Counted from the first letter of the stretch, positions 42,989 to 54,900 are shown. The stretch is DNA of 64,000 nt from Anthoceros angustus (GCA_010909165.1 MU008167.1:496001-560000); one strand, 5' to 3'. Notes: generated from the letters alone by a model not told the origin. Program-made: numbers and translations.

Positions 42989-44743
42989 ATGAGGGGACGA
43001 CATATATCGCATGAAGAAAGATACACACGAACAAGAAGAAGAAACATAGACCTCAATATTCTGAAGGAGAGTGTAAAGAGTTTCAAACCGCTGGCACCAG
43101 AACCACCATCTATTCTTGATGCAACAGCAAGAGCCATTCATGTGGCATGGGTACCACCTAAGGGCACAGCTGCATATGTTACCGGCTATTGCCTTGCAAT
43201 TGAAGAAGATGGGAAAGATGGCTTGGTTAGTCTCCCTCATATCTATACTCGCGCGGACGAAACGAGCTATTGGATGGAGGGTATTAATGAAGGCAGCAAG
43301 TATATATTTCGAGTGGCAGCATCCAATAACACGATCCAAGGCTCTTTTAGTACTGCATGTGTATGTGATAATATTCGCACTAATGATTTTCCCCGTCCAC
43401 CTCCACCGCCGTTTATGGAGGTGCGAGGATCTGATTTTCTGACAATCGCATGGATAGTGCATGATCAAGATAATAATAGTAGGTATCAAGTTGAGTATCG
43501 TGTGGCACATGAGCCTAATGAATGGAGTATTTGTTATAATGGAAGTGATAAGACGTGCACTATTTCTCAGCTTAACCCTGGCCAAAGTTACCACGTCCGT
43601 GTTTTGGTGGAAAATGAAGTTGGAGGAAGTGGATTTTCAGGTGAGTCAATTGTTTCTACATCTCCAGGGCCTCCAGAAACTCCTTCCGCTCCACTTGCCA
43701 TGGAAACTACAATTGATTCTATCCACTTAGTTTGGAGTCCGCCTAATCATGATGGTGGTTGTAAAGTGAGTGGTTATTGCGTAGCTATGCGGTTGGTAGG
43801 AGAATTAGAGGACAATGCACAAGAAAGAGTTTTTCAGTGTGCTTATGAGGGACTTGTGTCCAATTCACCTCCAAGCTTAGTGCAAGATAACTTGCTACCT
43901 GGCACAAGCTATGAGTTTAAAGTACAAGCTATCAACAAACTTGGTAGGAGTGCTTGGAGTAGTATCAGCACATTTGAGACACTTGTTCTTCCTATAACAC
44001 AACAACCATATGAAGATAACAACCTTTCATCCTCATCAAGTGATGAGCTTCATAAATGCAATGTCGACGAGTCACATTTTGATGAGCTTGATAATTGCAA
44101 TGTCGACAAGTCACATCTTGATGAGCTTGATAATTGCAATGTCGACGAGTCACATCTTGATGAGCTTGATAATTGCAATGTCGGTGAGCCACGTCTAGAT
44201 GAGCTTGATAATTGCAATGCCACGAGTAGTGGCTCATTGGAACATGATTGTATGTTACTTGCTCAACCATCTGCACCAAGACTTATTCCTACGTCTGAAA
44301 CTTCTATTTACGTGCTTTGGCATGCTATTGATTCGAGAGTTGCGAATAAGATGTTCTTGGAATCTAATGTTATTGATGCCAATATTGGCATTTTGTATGC
44401 GCTTGAAATGGAGGATCCAAGCAATGGAAAGTCTCAACTAGTATACGAGGGTGTTGATTCTTGGTATGAGGTAAAGGGGCTAGTACCTGGTCATTTATAT
44501 CGATTTAGGGTGAGGAGTAAGAGGGATTCTGTTTTTAGTGAGTGGAGCCTTCCTACTGCGACTTCATGGCAAAACTCTTGGTTATGGCCTTGTCTACATC
44601 AATTCACTTCATATCTTGGATTCAATTCTAGGGATTCTAAGTCATGGAACTTGCCAAAATGTCTCCTTGCCTTTGTTATTTTCTTCTTGACATTACTATT
44701 AATTTTTATTGGCTATAATACAAGATATGAATCAATAGGCTAA
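42989..44743 (+). CDS. Tail-anchored multi-fibronectin-III protein (FNDC3-like)
   Basis: A 584-residue single-exon ORF with four fibronectin type III domains: about residues 36-130 (PEPPSILDATARAIHVAWVP), 132-228 (ending LNPGQSYHVRVLVENEVGGS), 231-336 (PSAPLAMETTIDSIHLVWSP to LLPGTSYEFKVQAINKLGRS) and 425-527 (LVPGHLYRFRVRSK). A C-terminal hydrophobic helix (CLLAFVIFFLTLLLIFIGY) is followed by a few residues. The order of FN3 domains ending in one membrane anchor resembles animal FNDC3, which has more domains. Between domains 3 and 4 are five 13-residue repeats (DELDNCNVDESHL, 39-bp units from 44042). AT-rich codon use differs from the other genes here. The start at 42989 is the first ATG after the repeat array, and the N-terminus may be incomplete. 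Function unknown. Confidence 0.85.
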   Translation: MRGRHISHEERYTRTRRRNIDLNILKESVKSFKPLAPEPPSILDATARAIHVAWVPPKGTAAYVTGYCLAIEEDGKDGLVSLPHIYTRADETSYWMEGINEGSKYIFRVAASNNTIQGSFSTACVCDNIRTNDFPRPPPPPFMEVRGSDFLTIAWIVHDQDNNSRYQVEYRVAHEPNEWSICYNGSDKTCTISQLNPGQSYHVRVLVENEVGGSGFSGESIVSTSPGPPETPSAPLAMETTIDSIHLVWSPPNHDGGCKVSGYCVAMRLVGELEDNAQERVFQCAYEGLVSNSPPSLVQDNLLPGTSYEFKVQAINKLGRSAWSSISTFETLVLPITQQPYEDNNLSSSSSDELHKCNVDESHFDELDNCNVDKSHLDELDNCNVDESHLDELDNCNVGEPRLDELDNCNATSSGSLEHDCMLLAQPSAPRLIPTSETSIYVLWHAIDSRVANKMFLESNVIDANIGILYALEMEDPSNGKSQLVYEGVDSWYEVKGLVPGHLYRFRVRSKRDSVFSEWSLPTATSWQNSWLWPCLHQFTSYLGFNSRDSKSWNLPKCLLAFVIFFLTLLLIFIGYNTRYESIG

Positions 44744-45361
44744 TGTATCATATTGATATTTTTAAATAATATTGAATATATGACAAAGTGCGTATGATTC
44801 AAAATTATGAATTTATAACAAGCAAAATATATAGTTTCAAGTATGGGATCTAGTAATACTACTTAACTTATATAAATATTGAGTCCCTCATACGCAACAT
44901 CTTGTGCTCCTACAAGATAATCACAAGTATAGAACGATTATACTCAGCAAGAGCATCACATAAAAGCAATGCAAGCATGCAAGATGGAGACGCAGGCGAT
45001 TGTTCTCATGTGGAACAACTCCAAAAACCAGCACAAGCGGGGAAGATGGAGGTCTTGAAGAAACAAATTGTTCTTTTTGACTAGTGCTTGTACATATTGT
45101 GATGCAAGACGAACAAATATTTCATACATAAATAAATGCTATTTGAGACCAAAGACACGTATTGCTCATCTAATTCCTAACCAGATGTAAGTCCTGAAGC
45201 ACGCGAGTCCCACTACACAACCATCCTCCACATGGATGCCCACATGCCATACGGCGATGCATCCGTCCATCCGAGTGCAGGCATTGGATAGTGTAAGCCT
45301 GGGAAAGCTCCTATCATTTGTTGCTCAAGATAAAGTGTTATCTTTCATTCAAGTAAAGTAT
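44744..45361. other. Intergenic, AT-rich
   Basis: 3' flank of the FN3 gene. No other gene recognised. Confidence 0.4.
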
Positions 45362-45870
45362 TGTCTTCGCAAGGGGTTTAGATATTTGCCACGAGGGGTT
45401 TCTAGTTTCCGGAGGCTTTGCGTTAGGTTTTTGGTGGTTTCTAGAGGGGTTTTGCGGCTGGTGCACCTTTGGGTGGTCGAGGCGGTTTTCCGGTCGGTGT
45501 TGGCTTTGGCGCATTCCTAGGGGTTTTCCATGTGGACAGTGCGTTTTATGACGTCATTGGACATGCTCGCTTTTCCAAGTGGAGTGGTGGGTCCATTTGG
45601 GGAACGGTGGTGCTTTGGCAATTTTCATGTTTTTTCTTTTTGGCCATGGGGCCCCTATCGCCTGAAGGACACTCCTTATCCCATGTGTGAGAAATTATTT
45701 AAGCCTCGAGGAGTTAGGAGCCACATCGGTCTAGTTCACAAGGACTTCGATCGACTACTTGGGAAGCTCGCTTACGCTTGCTTCTTCTCTTGCTGTCCCC
45801 CGACTTTGGATACCCCTCTTGGGCCCTCTCCAGTCTTGGCTATGGTTGCGAGTTAGGTGATCATGTTATG
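45362..45870 (+). mobile_element. Retroelement 5' fragment with zinc-finger remnant, copy 1
   Basis: Collinear with 47805-48370. It contains a coding remnant CEKLFKPRGVRSHIGLVH, which looks like a C2H2 finger of the kind found at the N-terminus of R2/NeSL-type elements; the first zinc Cys is Tyr here. Compared with copy 2 it has lost many single bases and short blocks, so no long frame remains. Confidence 0.5.
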
Positions 45871-46167
45871 GCTCTATATGAAGCACTCACTGCATCGCTC
45901 ACATTGCGCTGCATTGCAGAGCAGTATGCCTTGGGGATTCTAGTGTGCCTGAACACATCATTGTATGCTGCTGCAAATCCCAAGCTCTAGGCACTCCAAT
46001 AAGTTCACTGAACCACTCGAGCAATTGATAATTGAGGCACTTGAGCAATTGATAACTGAAGCACTTGAGTACTTCAACAAGTGATGACGGAATTGAAGGT
46101 AGGAAGTCAAACCGCTTTCGTCAAATGGAGATGACATACCCGTCATGTGTTCTTCGTACTTAGTTCA

Positions 46168-46508
46168 TCTTTTACTTTTGACTTTGTTTTATCATTATGA
46201 AGTGTTGTCCCTGATTGAGGATCTTCTATGATCATTATTGTAGGAATGTCGATAGCCACACATGACGACCATGGAGGGTGTCAACATGCACACTCTTGCT
46301 GAGGTCGGGGCCTTTCCTCTTGAAATACATATTGCAATCTTTTACTTTTGACTTTGTTTTATCATTCTCAAGCGTTGTCCCTGATTGAGGATCTTCCATG
46401 ATCATTATTGCAGGAATGTCGACAACCACACATGACGACCATGGAGGGTGTCAACAGGCACACTCTTGCTGAGGTCGGGGCCTTTCCTGTTGAAATACAT
46501 ATTGCAAG
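46168..46508. repeat. Tandem duplication of 170 bp
   Basis: Two adjacent copies, beginning near 46168 and 46338, share ttgtccctgattgaggatct, cacacatgacgaccatggag and gaggtcggggcctttcct with about 95% identity by eye. Confidence 0.9.
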
Positions 46509-47394
46509 GCACCGACACAGTGATTGACAGCGCGTGTTTACTCGTCACCTAGTCCATTGGAAGATAATGTTGTGAGGTTTGCCCTAGCTATCCAAACTCC
46601 GTTCCAACATTCCATGATGTTGAAATGGGGACATAATTCTATTATGACAATGGATGCTACCTTTGGAACAAATAAGTGGAAGGTTTTGGGTTTCTAAGTC
46701 TCTTCGTATATGCTGTGAGAATCTTGGGTTTGTTGCAACAAGGTCTCCTTTGAAGTAGAAACAAGCTCCACTTTTTAGAGACAAGTCAAAAAATCAACAA
46801 AAATGACCCCATTTTTTTTTTAAGAAAGGCTATTTAGAGTGTTTTTCAAAAAAAAAGGGAGAAAAATCTGGTGCTTTTTTTTGTTAAAAACAGACAAGGA
46901 GGGCAAATGTGATTTACACCTGCAGATTTTGGGTCCTGAAAACCTAAACCATGTTTTGAAAACGAGGCCTTTTTTTCATAAAATCACAAGTTCTCACACA
47001 AAACCAGTTTCTTAATTTCCTAGATTTTGCATGTATTTTTTGCTGTCCCTAATGTATTGCACAAACACTGGGACAAAACATATGAATAGAAAAAGACATT
47101 ATCAACCTAAGGTAGCTGTTGCCTAACGGGAGTTAGAAGCAATTTCCAAGTAAAGAGTAATGTTAAAATGTACCACTCCTATCCTAATAAGTTAGTTACA
47201 TCTCCTCTAGACGGATCCATCTCCAACATGGTGGTCAGCTGTAGGTTGGACATGAAGATTATGTGCAGTTAAAAGCCCGTGGAGCTGGAGCCAGCGTGTT
47301 GTTGGCTATTGGGGTGAAGAAGACCACCAGGGACATGCTCTCGTTGGTGAAGCTCATCATAGCCCTATGCTCCACAATGGGATAACGCGATGCG
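46509..47394. other. Intergenic
   Basis: Several A/T runs around 46800-47000. No gene recognised. Confidence 0.4.
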
Positions 47395-47500
47395 GGCAGA
47401 GCGGTGCGAGTGGTGAGGACGGAGTGGTGCGAGCGGTGAGGACGGAGCGGAGCAGGCGGAGCGATGCGAGCGGTGAGGATGCAGCGGTGAGGGCGGTGCA
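47395..47500. repeat. GC-rich short-period repeat
   Basis: Repeated gcgagcggtgaggacggag-type units with a period of roughly 25-30 bp. The surrounding 47380-47720 is GC-rich and open in several frames without family likeness. Confidence 0.6.
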
Positions 47501-47804
47501 TGGGCAAGGCGGTTTGTGCGGAGCAGCGGGAGGGAGGACAGGGTGGGGCGTGGCAGTGGTGCAGGAAGTGGCGGGTTTGTCGGGAGCGCGTTTGGCGCAA
47601 GGAGGGTGCTAGTCCTGCGGGTCGGCCGGTGAGGAGGGTGCGAGGCGGGGCTCGGTGTGGGCAGCCCGGGCGAAGTGCGGCCCACCGGCCCTATCCGGCC
47701 GGTCCTGACTGACCATGCAAAGGCGGCCCGCGGGCTTGAGCTCGCACCTCCCGCTAGCTCCGACTGTTTTGTCCCGGAGTGGTCTCGTGAGCTACGACGA
47801 GGTG

Positions 47805-49016
47805 TCTTCGCAAGGGGTTTAGATATTTGCCGACGAGGGGTTTCTAGTTTCCGGCGGGGGATTTGGCCGTTTTTGGCGTTAGGTTTTTTGGTGGTTTCTA
47901 GAGGGGGTTTTTGCGGCCTGGTGCACCTTTGGGTGGTCGAGGCGGTTTTCCGGGTCGGGTGTTGGCTTTGGCAGCATTCCTAGGCAGTGGGGGTTTTTCC
48001 ATGTGGCTGGACAGGTGCGTTTTTATGACGTCATTGGACATGCTCAGTTTTTCCCAAGTGGAGTGGTGGGTCCATTTCGTGGGGAACGGTGGTGCGTTTT
48101 GGCAATTTTCATGTTTTTCTCTTTTTGGCCATGGGGCCCCCTACTTCTGCCCTGCGAAGGACACTCCTTATCCCATGTGTGAGAAATTATTTAAGCCTCG
48201 AGGAGTTAGGAGCCACATCGGTCTAGTTCACAAGGACTTCGATCAGACTACTTGGGAAGCTCAGCTACGGTTTGCTTCTTCTTCTGCTGCTGTCCCCCCG
48301 ACTTTGGATACCCCTCTTGGGCCCTCTCCAGAGTCTTGGCTATGGTTGCGAGTTAGGCTGATCATGTTATGGCTCTATATGAAGCACGGTTTCCAGGTCC
48401 ACGCCTTTTTCGGCGCCTCTCGCGACACCTACAGGACGACGTCTGCCTTGCTTATCCTTTTTCCTGGAGCGCCTCGCATTGAATCCCCTGGACAAGGCTG
48501 CTTGGGCTTTGTTCTTGTTTTTCCCTCGGTGGTGTCTCCGTCGCTCTCGCGGCGGATTTTCCGGGCATCAGGAGGTCGCCTCTCAACTTCGCCGATTCTG
48601 GGGGATTGAGAGGTTCTGCAGGAGAAAGTTGGGCGCATAGCAAGATCTAGGTTGGACTCTGCTAAGGTGGATCGTGTTCGTCTAGACCCCGCAAAGGTAC
48701 GTCTCAAATGGTGCCTCCTGCTGGGTCGCCCTAGGGAGTATGCTAGGGTTGCTCGGGCTCTATGCCCGGAGTTGGTGGCAGATGCCTCCAAGGAGTTGGT
48801 GGCAGATGCCTCCAAGGAAACTATCACCACTCTTCGCACCCTTCACCCGAGCCCTAAGGATCCCATTTTGCAAGGCATTCGAGACTTCGTCCCCCAAGAG
48901 CTCTTTTGTTTCGACAAGGCGGTCTTCGGCCAGGCCTTACCACTGCCCCACACCTTTCTTCGGGTGGCCTATTTGGAACAATGGAGGTCATTGAGGACAA
49001 TGACATCTTCCTAGTG
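47805..49016 (+). mobile_element. Retroelement 5' part with zinc finger, copy 2
   Basis: The fuller copy of the 45.4-kb repeat. Frame 47911-48609 carries the finger remnant CEKLFKPRGVRSHIGLVH. A second frame, 48652-49014, has ARALCPELVADASKE and TITTLRTLHPSPKDP, a pattern I associate with the stretch before the reverse transcriptase in the same family (LHP motif). A 24-bp phrase, ggagttggtggcagatgcct plus ccaa, is doubled at 48769-48816. No RT core follows, because an LTR-like segment starts at 49032. Confidence 0.5.
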
Positions 49017-49031
49017 GGAAGAGAGTAACAG

Positions 49032-49866
49032 TGTTGGTAAAATAAGGTAGAAACATAAAAAGTTAAAAGATGAAAAAAATTAATTAGTACCTATCCTGTT
49101 ACGAAGATGCATGTGTTGCATGCTTCATGCAATCTCCTGTTAGAGAGGAATTGCTACAGCTGCTAATGAAGTTATGGCTAGAGAGGACTCGTAGTGATCA
49201 ATGGTGTGCAAGAATTCCTTGAGTTAGTAGCTGCCTAGTTAAGGCGAGCTTGTGGGATATATAAGGGTGAGAGTAGGGGGCTTTGAAGAGGGAACATTCA
49301 ATTCATTCGAGGAGGGAACATTCGATTCATTCGAGGAGGGAACATTCAGTTCATTGTGTGTTTGCAAGCCTTGTGTTTAGAGAGTTGTGGAGAGCCTAGT
49401 TAGTGAGCTTGTTATTGAGTCAAAGGCAGTAGCTAGTTGGGTGTACATAGCTAGACTCACATGTGTATTATGTGAATGAAGAGCAGCACTTCGAGAGAGG
49501 TCTGCAAGTCGTCAATTGAAGATAGGCTACCTGGAGTCACTTCAAGAAGGTGGTCTGTGAGTAGTCAGTTGACGATGGGCTACTTGGAACCTAGTGCTGC
49601 ATCGTGAGATTGAGAGTGTTGAGAGTTGTGCAAATCTTTACGTAGAGTGAATTGGCAAGGTCCTAGACCGTTGGGAAGTCAGCATTTACCACATCCTTAC
49701 GGGCTGCGAAGAGAGGGCGGTACTCATATAAATCCGTTGGATAACTTATGGATTGGTGTATATATCTTCAACGTTTTACAACAAGAAATAGGATGGACTG
49801 ATGTATGTAACTTAAACGTTTTACGAAATAGCAGCCTGGGAATACTGTTTCGTTACTTTCCCAACA
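49032..49866. mobile_element. Candidate solo LTR
   Basis: Begins tgttgg and ends ccaaca, a 6-bp inverted terminal repeat typical of LTRs, and is 835 bp long. A TATA-like ggatatataaggg lies at about 49255. A 26-bp repeat (gaggagggaacattcgattc plus attc) occurs about three times at 49287-49355. I see no target-site duplication, so either the ends are eroded or the call is wrong. Confidence 0.45.
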
Positions 49867-51005
49867 CACTGCCTGTCCTCCTGTTTTCCAATGCGAGGTG
49901 CGAAACCATGCTCCTCACACTTCACATGGCGACAGTGGCCTGTCGATGTCACGTCGGTTCTCGAGGCCTCCTTGTCCTCGTCGTTCTCTTCACTGGACAT
50001 GTTAGCCACTTTCAGGATACCTGCCAGCGACAATGACGCAGGAATGGCCGGCCAGTTTGGACTACCGAAGCCTACCTGTTCTATCCCATATCCAGATAGG
50101 CGAGCAACCAAATGACTCACAATGCCTGTGATGTGAGAAAGGCTTCCAATCGATGGCTCCCTTGGTAACTCAGGACCCTTCACCGATTTCAACGTCCTCA
50201 GGTACTCTGCACCCAACCAACACGACTGTGGATGCACACGCACATAGCAAACAGCGGCTGTTAACAAAAGACTCAGACTGTGCAAAAGCTACCATCCGTG
50301 CAAAGTACACTGGCCTGCAATGCTATCATGGACGACAACCTGCTCTTCCAGCTTCTCACTGAACAAATAGTGTTGACAAAGTGGTTACAAATCTGTAATA
50401 ACCAACCCGAGGAGGGTCGGCCATCAATTGGTGGGTCTTCAGTGTCTCAAAAATGTTACAAGCGCATTCTGACATGCGCCAGGGCTCTAGAGTAAAAATT
50501 CCACTATGCTGTGTAGCCGTGAATGAGATCTACAGAGTAAGCTCTCCATCCCAGGTTTCGAACATAAGCGCCGAAGTTGGCGGACACCTTGAGCATAAAC
50601 ATATCTAGCAGCTGCCGACGCTGTGTGCAGCCGAAGCCGAGTCGTGCTGCAGCGAGCCGGTCCATCCACCTGCACGGCTCGCATCAGGCTTGGCGAAACC
50701 AAAAGGCCCGCGCAGGACCGAAGCCGACCAAGATCGCAAGAAGCGCAAAAGAGCTCGCACATCTTGCCAGGGTCATCCCGGAATCAGGCCGGAAGAGCTC
50801 AAAAAATGCCGAGAACGCTCGCGCCGTCAGTCACGAGTGAGGAAAGGCTGGAGACAGGGAGCTCCATCGCTCTCCACCCTGTACCAGGTCATCCTGGAAA
50901 TAATGCTGATGCAGAACCAGGACAGAGCAATCAAAATGCGCTCCAGGAAACCTAGCCTCAGCATCTTGGATCTGCAGGACGAGCAGGGAGGGAGGCCAGC
51001 AAAAA
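49867..51005. other. Uncertain region, possible unrecognised exons
   Basis: The minus strand has open pieces with protein-like composition (50285-49821, and near 50620-50500 FMLKVSANFGAYVRNLGWRA), which might be exons downstream of the small membrane protein at 51242. I cannot join them convincingly or name a family. Confidence 0.25.
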
Positions 51006-51242
51006 TCAAGGGAAGAAGAAGCCGGCGCGGAGGGAGGCAGTGCTGGTCCGAGGTTTGGCCTGCGGCGGTGCCACGGGCGGTCCAGCCACGATGTCGCCGC
51101 ACGCTCCGCCGAGAGAGTGGCCGCTCAGACACACTGATTCCGCAGTCCTTCGCACCCAGCCGACTCCGAACAACACCGCCAGTAGCACCACGATGACGAT
51201 GACGCAGGAGAGCACCTTGCAGATCCGGCCCAAACAGCACAT
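51006..51242 (-). CDS. Possible small membrane protein or first exon
   Basis: ATG 51242 opens a 78-codon frame, MCCLGRICKVLSCVIVIVVL then LAVLFGVGWVRR: a short Cys-rich head, one strong hydrophobic helix and a basic stop-transfer. The rest is low-complexity Pro/Ala and may be intron rather than coding. Unrecognised. It could be exon 1 of a larger gene running to about 50.5 kb. Confidence 0.35.
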   Translation of the reverse strand: MCCLGRICKVLSCVIVIVVLLAVLFGVGWVRRTAESVCLSGHSLGGACGDIVAGPPVAPPQAKPRTSTASLRAGFFFP

Positions 51243-51973
51243 GTTGTCCGCGTCACGACCGGCTTTCCTCTCTCCCTTCTCCCTTCAGGCTTCCAGCTTC
51301 CAGCGTCAAGCCCAGACGCGCTCACTACGCCGTCCCTCCAGCAAGATAAGGGAGGGCACTCCCTCGTCTGTCCGCCTGCCTGGCTGGATGCAGCTTTGCA
51401 TCGCCGGGCCCATGAAATAGCACAAAAAGCAGCCCAACGGTCGTGAACTTTTCTCCCCTATTCACACGTATCACTAACACTGCCCGGCTGCTAACGGCTC
51501 TCCTTCCCGCCCGCCTCCTTTTTCATGCCGTCCTTTAGTGGACATAAATATACCATAAGTTTTCCTTCCAAGCGAAGGTAAGTGTGCGGACGGGACGATC
51601 CCTTCTACCTCCATTCCTCCATTCGCCATGTAAAGGTATTCACGATGTATACAAGCAACAGCGCCACCATTGCGAATTTGAATAAACTGTAAAGAGAAAA
51701 ATGGAACAAAATGGGTTTCTTCTCGTGTGGGGGCAATCCACAATATCATACATAGCCTAGAGGCGGCGCAACCCCTCTCCGATCTATACAGCGGGGTGGC
51801 CGCATCGTAATCTACACTCCTCCAAATCTTGCCAGCTTCTCCTGTCCAATCTATCTACCAAACTACGGGTGGGGCGAGGCACTGGACTGATCCAGCGCCC
51901 CAAAAATGAAGCTCTGCACTACTGTGCGGATCTCCTAACCAACTTGACCTACCCATCTCCCCTATCCTACTGC
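51243..51973. other. Between the small ORF and the SPA stop
   Basis: Contains the SPA 3' UTR. No gene supported. Confidence 0.4.
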
Positions 51974-54900
51974 CTACATTAGTTCTAAGAATTTAATATT
52001 ACCCATGGAGTTGGCAGCCACAAGCATGTGGGACCTGCCCCTCCAGCAGACGCTTGACACAAATTGTCCACCATCATCTTCCGTTTCCTGCCCAGTCACA
52101 GGATCTGCGCAACCAAATCGGTGTGATGCCATGGGCATTGGCAGTGATTTGTGGTATGCATAAACCTGAGACGAAAGATGGGCCAAGTCAGTACAGGATC
52201 ATTCACAACCATGCCGCAAGATAAAAGTGACCCGCAGAATTGAATGTCAACACAATCGCATGAGCTCAATCAAAAGGTTGAACACGTACAGCATTTGTCT
52301 CTGCCCCACACGCTATATAGCCGTCTGCTACTGTGAGTCCAACAAAGTTCTGCAATGTAGTCACAGACTGGAGAAATGAGACACTGGCGGGGATGAGAGC
52401 AAATTGTTGTGTATCTAAAAGTCTTGCCAAGGAGGTAAAGCTCACCTTTTCATTTGTGTGTCCAGTGTACGTAAGGGAACATGCCGTTGTAACACCGCCT
52501 TTTGCACTAGCCTTGGTGATATCCCACAGCTTCAAAGTGTTGTCTGTAGATGCGGAGACAAGAGTGCCGCTGTCCACAAACTTGACATAGCTGACAGCTT
52601 TGTTGTGGTTTGCAAGAATGCACAGAGGCATCTTAGTATTTCGCAGGTCATAGCAGAAGATCCGATAGTCTGCAGAGCCAAAAGCTAGCAAGTGAGCAGA
52701 ATCGGCTGGAAACTGTACACAGCACACATTCGCCTTGGTTTTAATCGTCCCAATGCTGGTCTCCTGCACATTTCATGACAAATGTGATTCAAAATCACGC
52801 CCACATACCCCAATAGGAAATGAAAGTAGGACGCTATCGTGAAATTTCCTGACCTGATTTATACTCCAAAGTTTCACACATCCGTCATCGCTTCCACTTG
52901 CCAACTTCGTAGGATCAGCATGAGAGAAGTCCACAGACCAGGCACGCTTCTCATGTTCCTCATACTCCATCAGAGTTTGACTAGTATTGGCATCCCACAA
53001 CTGCAATTTGCAGAAGCAAAGGTCCACTCAGTTTGCTCGTGTCCAAGACAAAAGGGTATGTGGCTCAGATAATCCCCTATTTCAGTACCTTTTCAGCCAG
53101 GACAAGAGTTATCAATTGCACTCATAGACCTTCTAGGAAAAGTAGGGGACAACACAAACCTGCACAACACCTTCATAGTCACTTGATGCTATGTGACTCT
53201 TGATGTAACTGTTCCAACAGACGCTGCTGAGTTTCGATCTACTTGTCATCTCCACCACCGGGTAATGGATATCAACATGCTCATTGAGTACCGCATCACA
53301 CTCAAAGACTTTGATCCTCTTGCACACCCCTGCTGTAGCAAAGAACTCATCATCCCGGTCAAAACTTAGGGAACACACCATATTTGCTGTGTTCAGTAAG
53401 TCTCCATGCCGTAAAGTAGCTTTCACCTCAAATCTGCTGTAGCGAGCATACTTGCACAGATTATCAAAAAAACAACCGAGCCAGTCTTCAGAATCATCAC
53501 TCGAAGGATCCCCATCCCGCCCTTTTGCAGACCTCTGTGCATCTGCACCTCCAGTATTCTGCTGGGGCCCTGCACTTGCGGCTGGAGCTTCAACTGGGTG
53601 CCCCGACCCACTCACCAAATCTGTGGCGGCAGTTCCCGATTTCCACCTCATGGAGAAGTAAACCCTTTCTAATTGGCTGAAATTGTTCATCAATCTAGCA
53701 CTCTTGGCTGAGAGCTCTGTAGGCCTTTTATTTTGACCATCTCCAGTTGCAATATTCTTCAACTTCAAGTCAATGTTCTTTTCCTCCTCAGTATCACGGG
53801 ACCTTTTGCCCAGTATCCCAGGTTTGTTGTCCTCCAAATCAAGCAGCCCCTTCACACACGGATCATCTAGTCTTCTTTTCAGACCCAGAAGTTTGCCTTC
53901 CGGGCTGGGGAGCTTCACCAGGTGCTCGCCCCTGCTTAAAAAACTTCCTGGAACTCCAGTGCTTTTCAAAATACTTCGCCGCCTCTCCACCTCCTTAATA
54001 TCAGACAGAAGGCGATGGATGTCTTTCGAAGATTGCTGGGCAACTTCTTGTTTTTGCTGCTGCAAGCGCACCAAAAAATCCAACAGCAAATTTGATTCTG
54101 CTTCTCTTTCCTCAATGCCCACAGCAGCCTGCCGCTCTGCCAGAGCCTCTCTAGCTTCACTGAGTAGCTCACAGTTTAAGATCTCCCTGCAAAACCAATG
54201 AGATCAAAACTAGAAATATCAGCTCCTTGACCACCGTAGCGCTTCAGAGAGTAAGAACATAGAAGAAATATGAACCAACGTTAAAGCATCGGGAGACATT
54301 TTGATGCATGCGTATCCATAAGTAGTTACACATCATTTGATCATCACTATCCACAATACCTACCCAGCCTTGGGTCTCGAATTCGGCTCAGGGTGCAATA
54401 ACCAAAGGCAAAAGGCAGCTTCCTTTGGGCATTCGGACAAAAGGCGAGGCGGAAGAATACGATGCCTCAAATCAGACATGACTCTACTTCGCTCCATTGG
54501 TGAACTGAAGATACAAAGCAGCTGAGGCCACAAATGAACATTGATTAGAATGAAAACCGGGCAAGAAATGCTCTACAGCACGACTGGATTCAGCAAAGTG
54601 CCCGCTAACACAACCCCCACTTTTAGTTCCAGGAGAAAGGTCTTCAAGAGTACAACTCACCTCGAAAAATAGGACTCCTAACCTATAGGTGTCAGAGGCA
54701 AAACTGCCTGCTCCACCAGCCAACTCCTCTGGACTAGAATACCATGTTTGTTCCATCAGCAATAGCTGGCGCTGAGGAAAACAATCTTGAGCATTGTCAC
54801 CTGGTGTTACCAGCATGTTTGGTGTATCAGACCGGCCCCCAGATGAGTCTGTCTGATGCGAGTGCATGTCACGTGAGCAGGCTGATGCTGAACTGCCACT

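Noticed and set aside
50690-51196. Basic 168-codon plus-strand ORF
   Set aside because: Arg/Lys-rich composition without a conserved motif; it overlaps a minus-strand frame with a credible membrane helix.
54484-54660. Continuation of SPA exon 1 past 54661
   Set aside because: The frame is open to 54484 but splicing at 54661 restores the conserved sequence [20 protein letters not shown]; the read-through tail has no family match.
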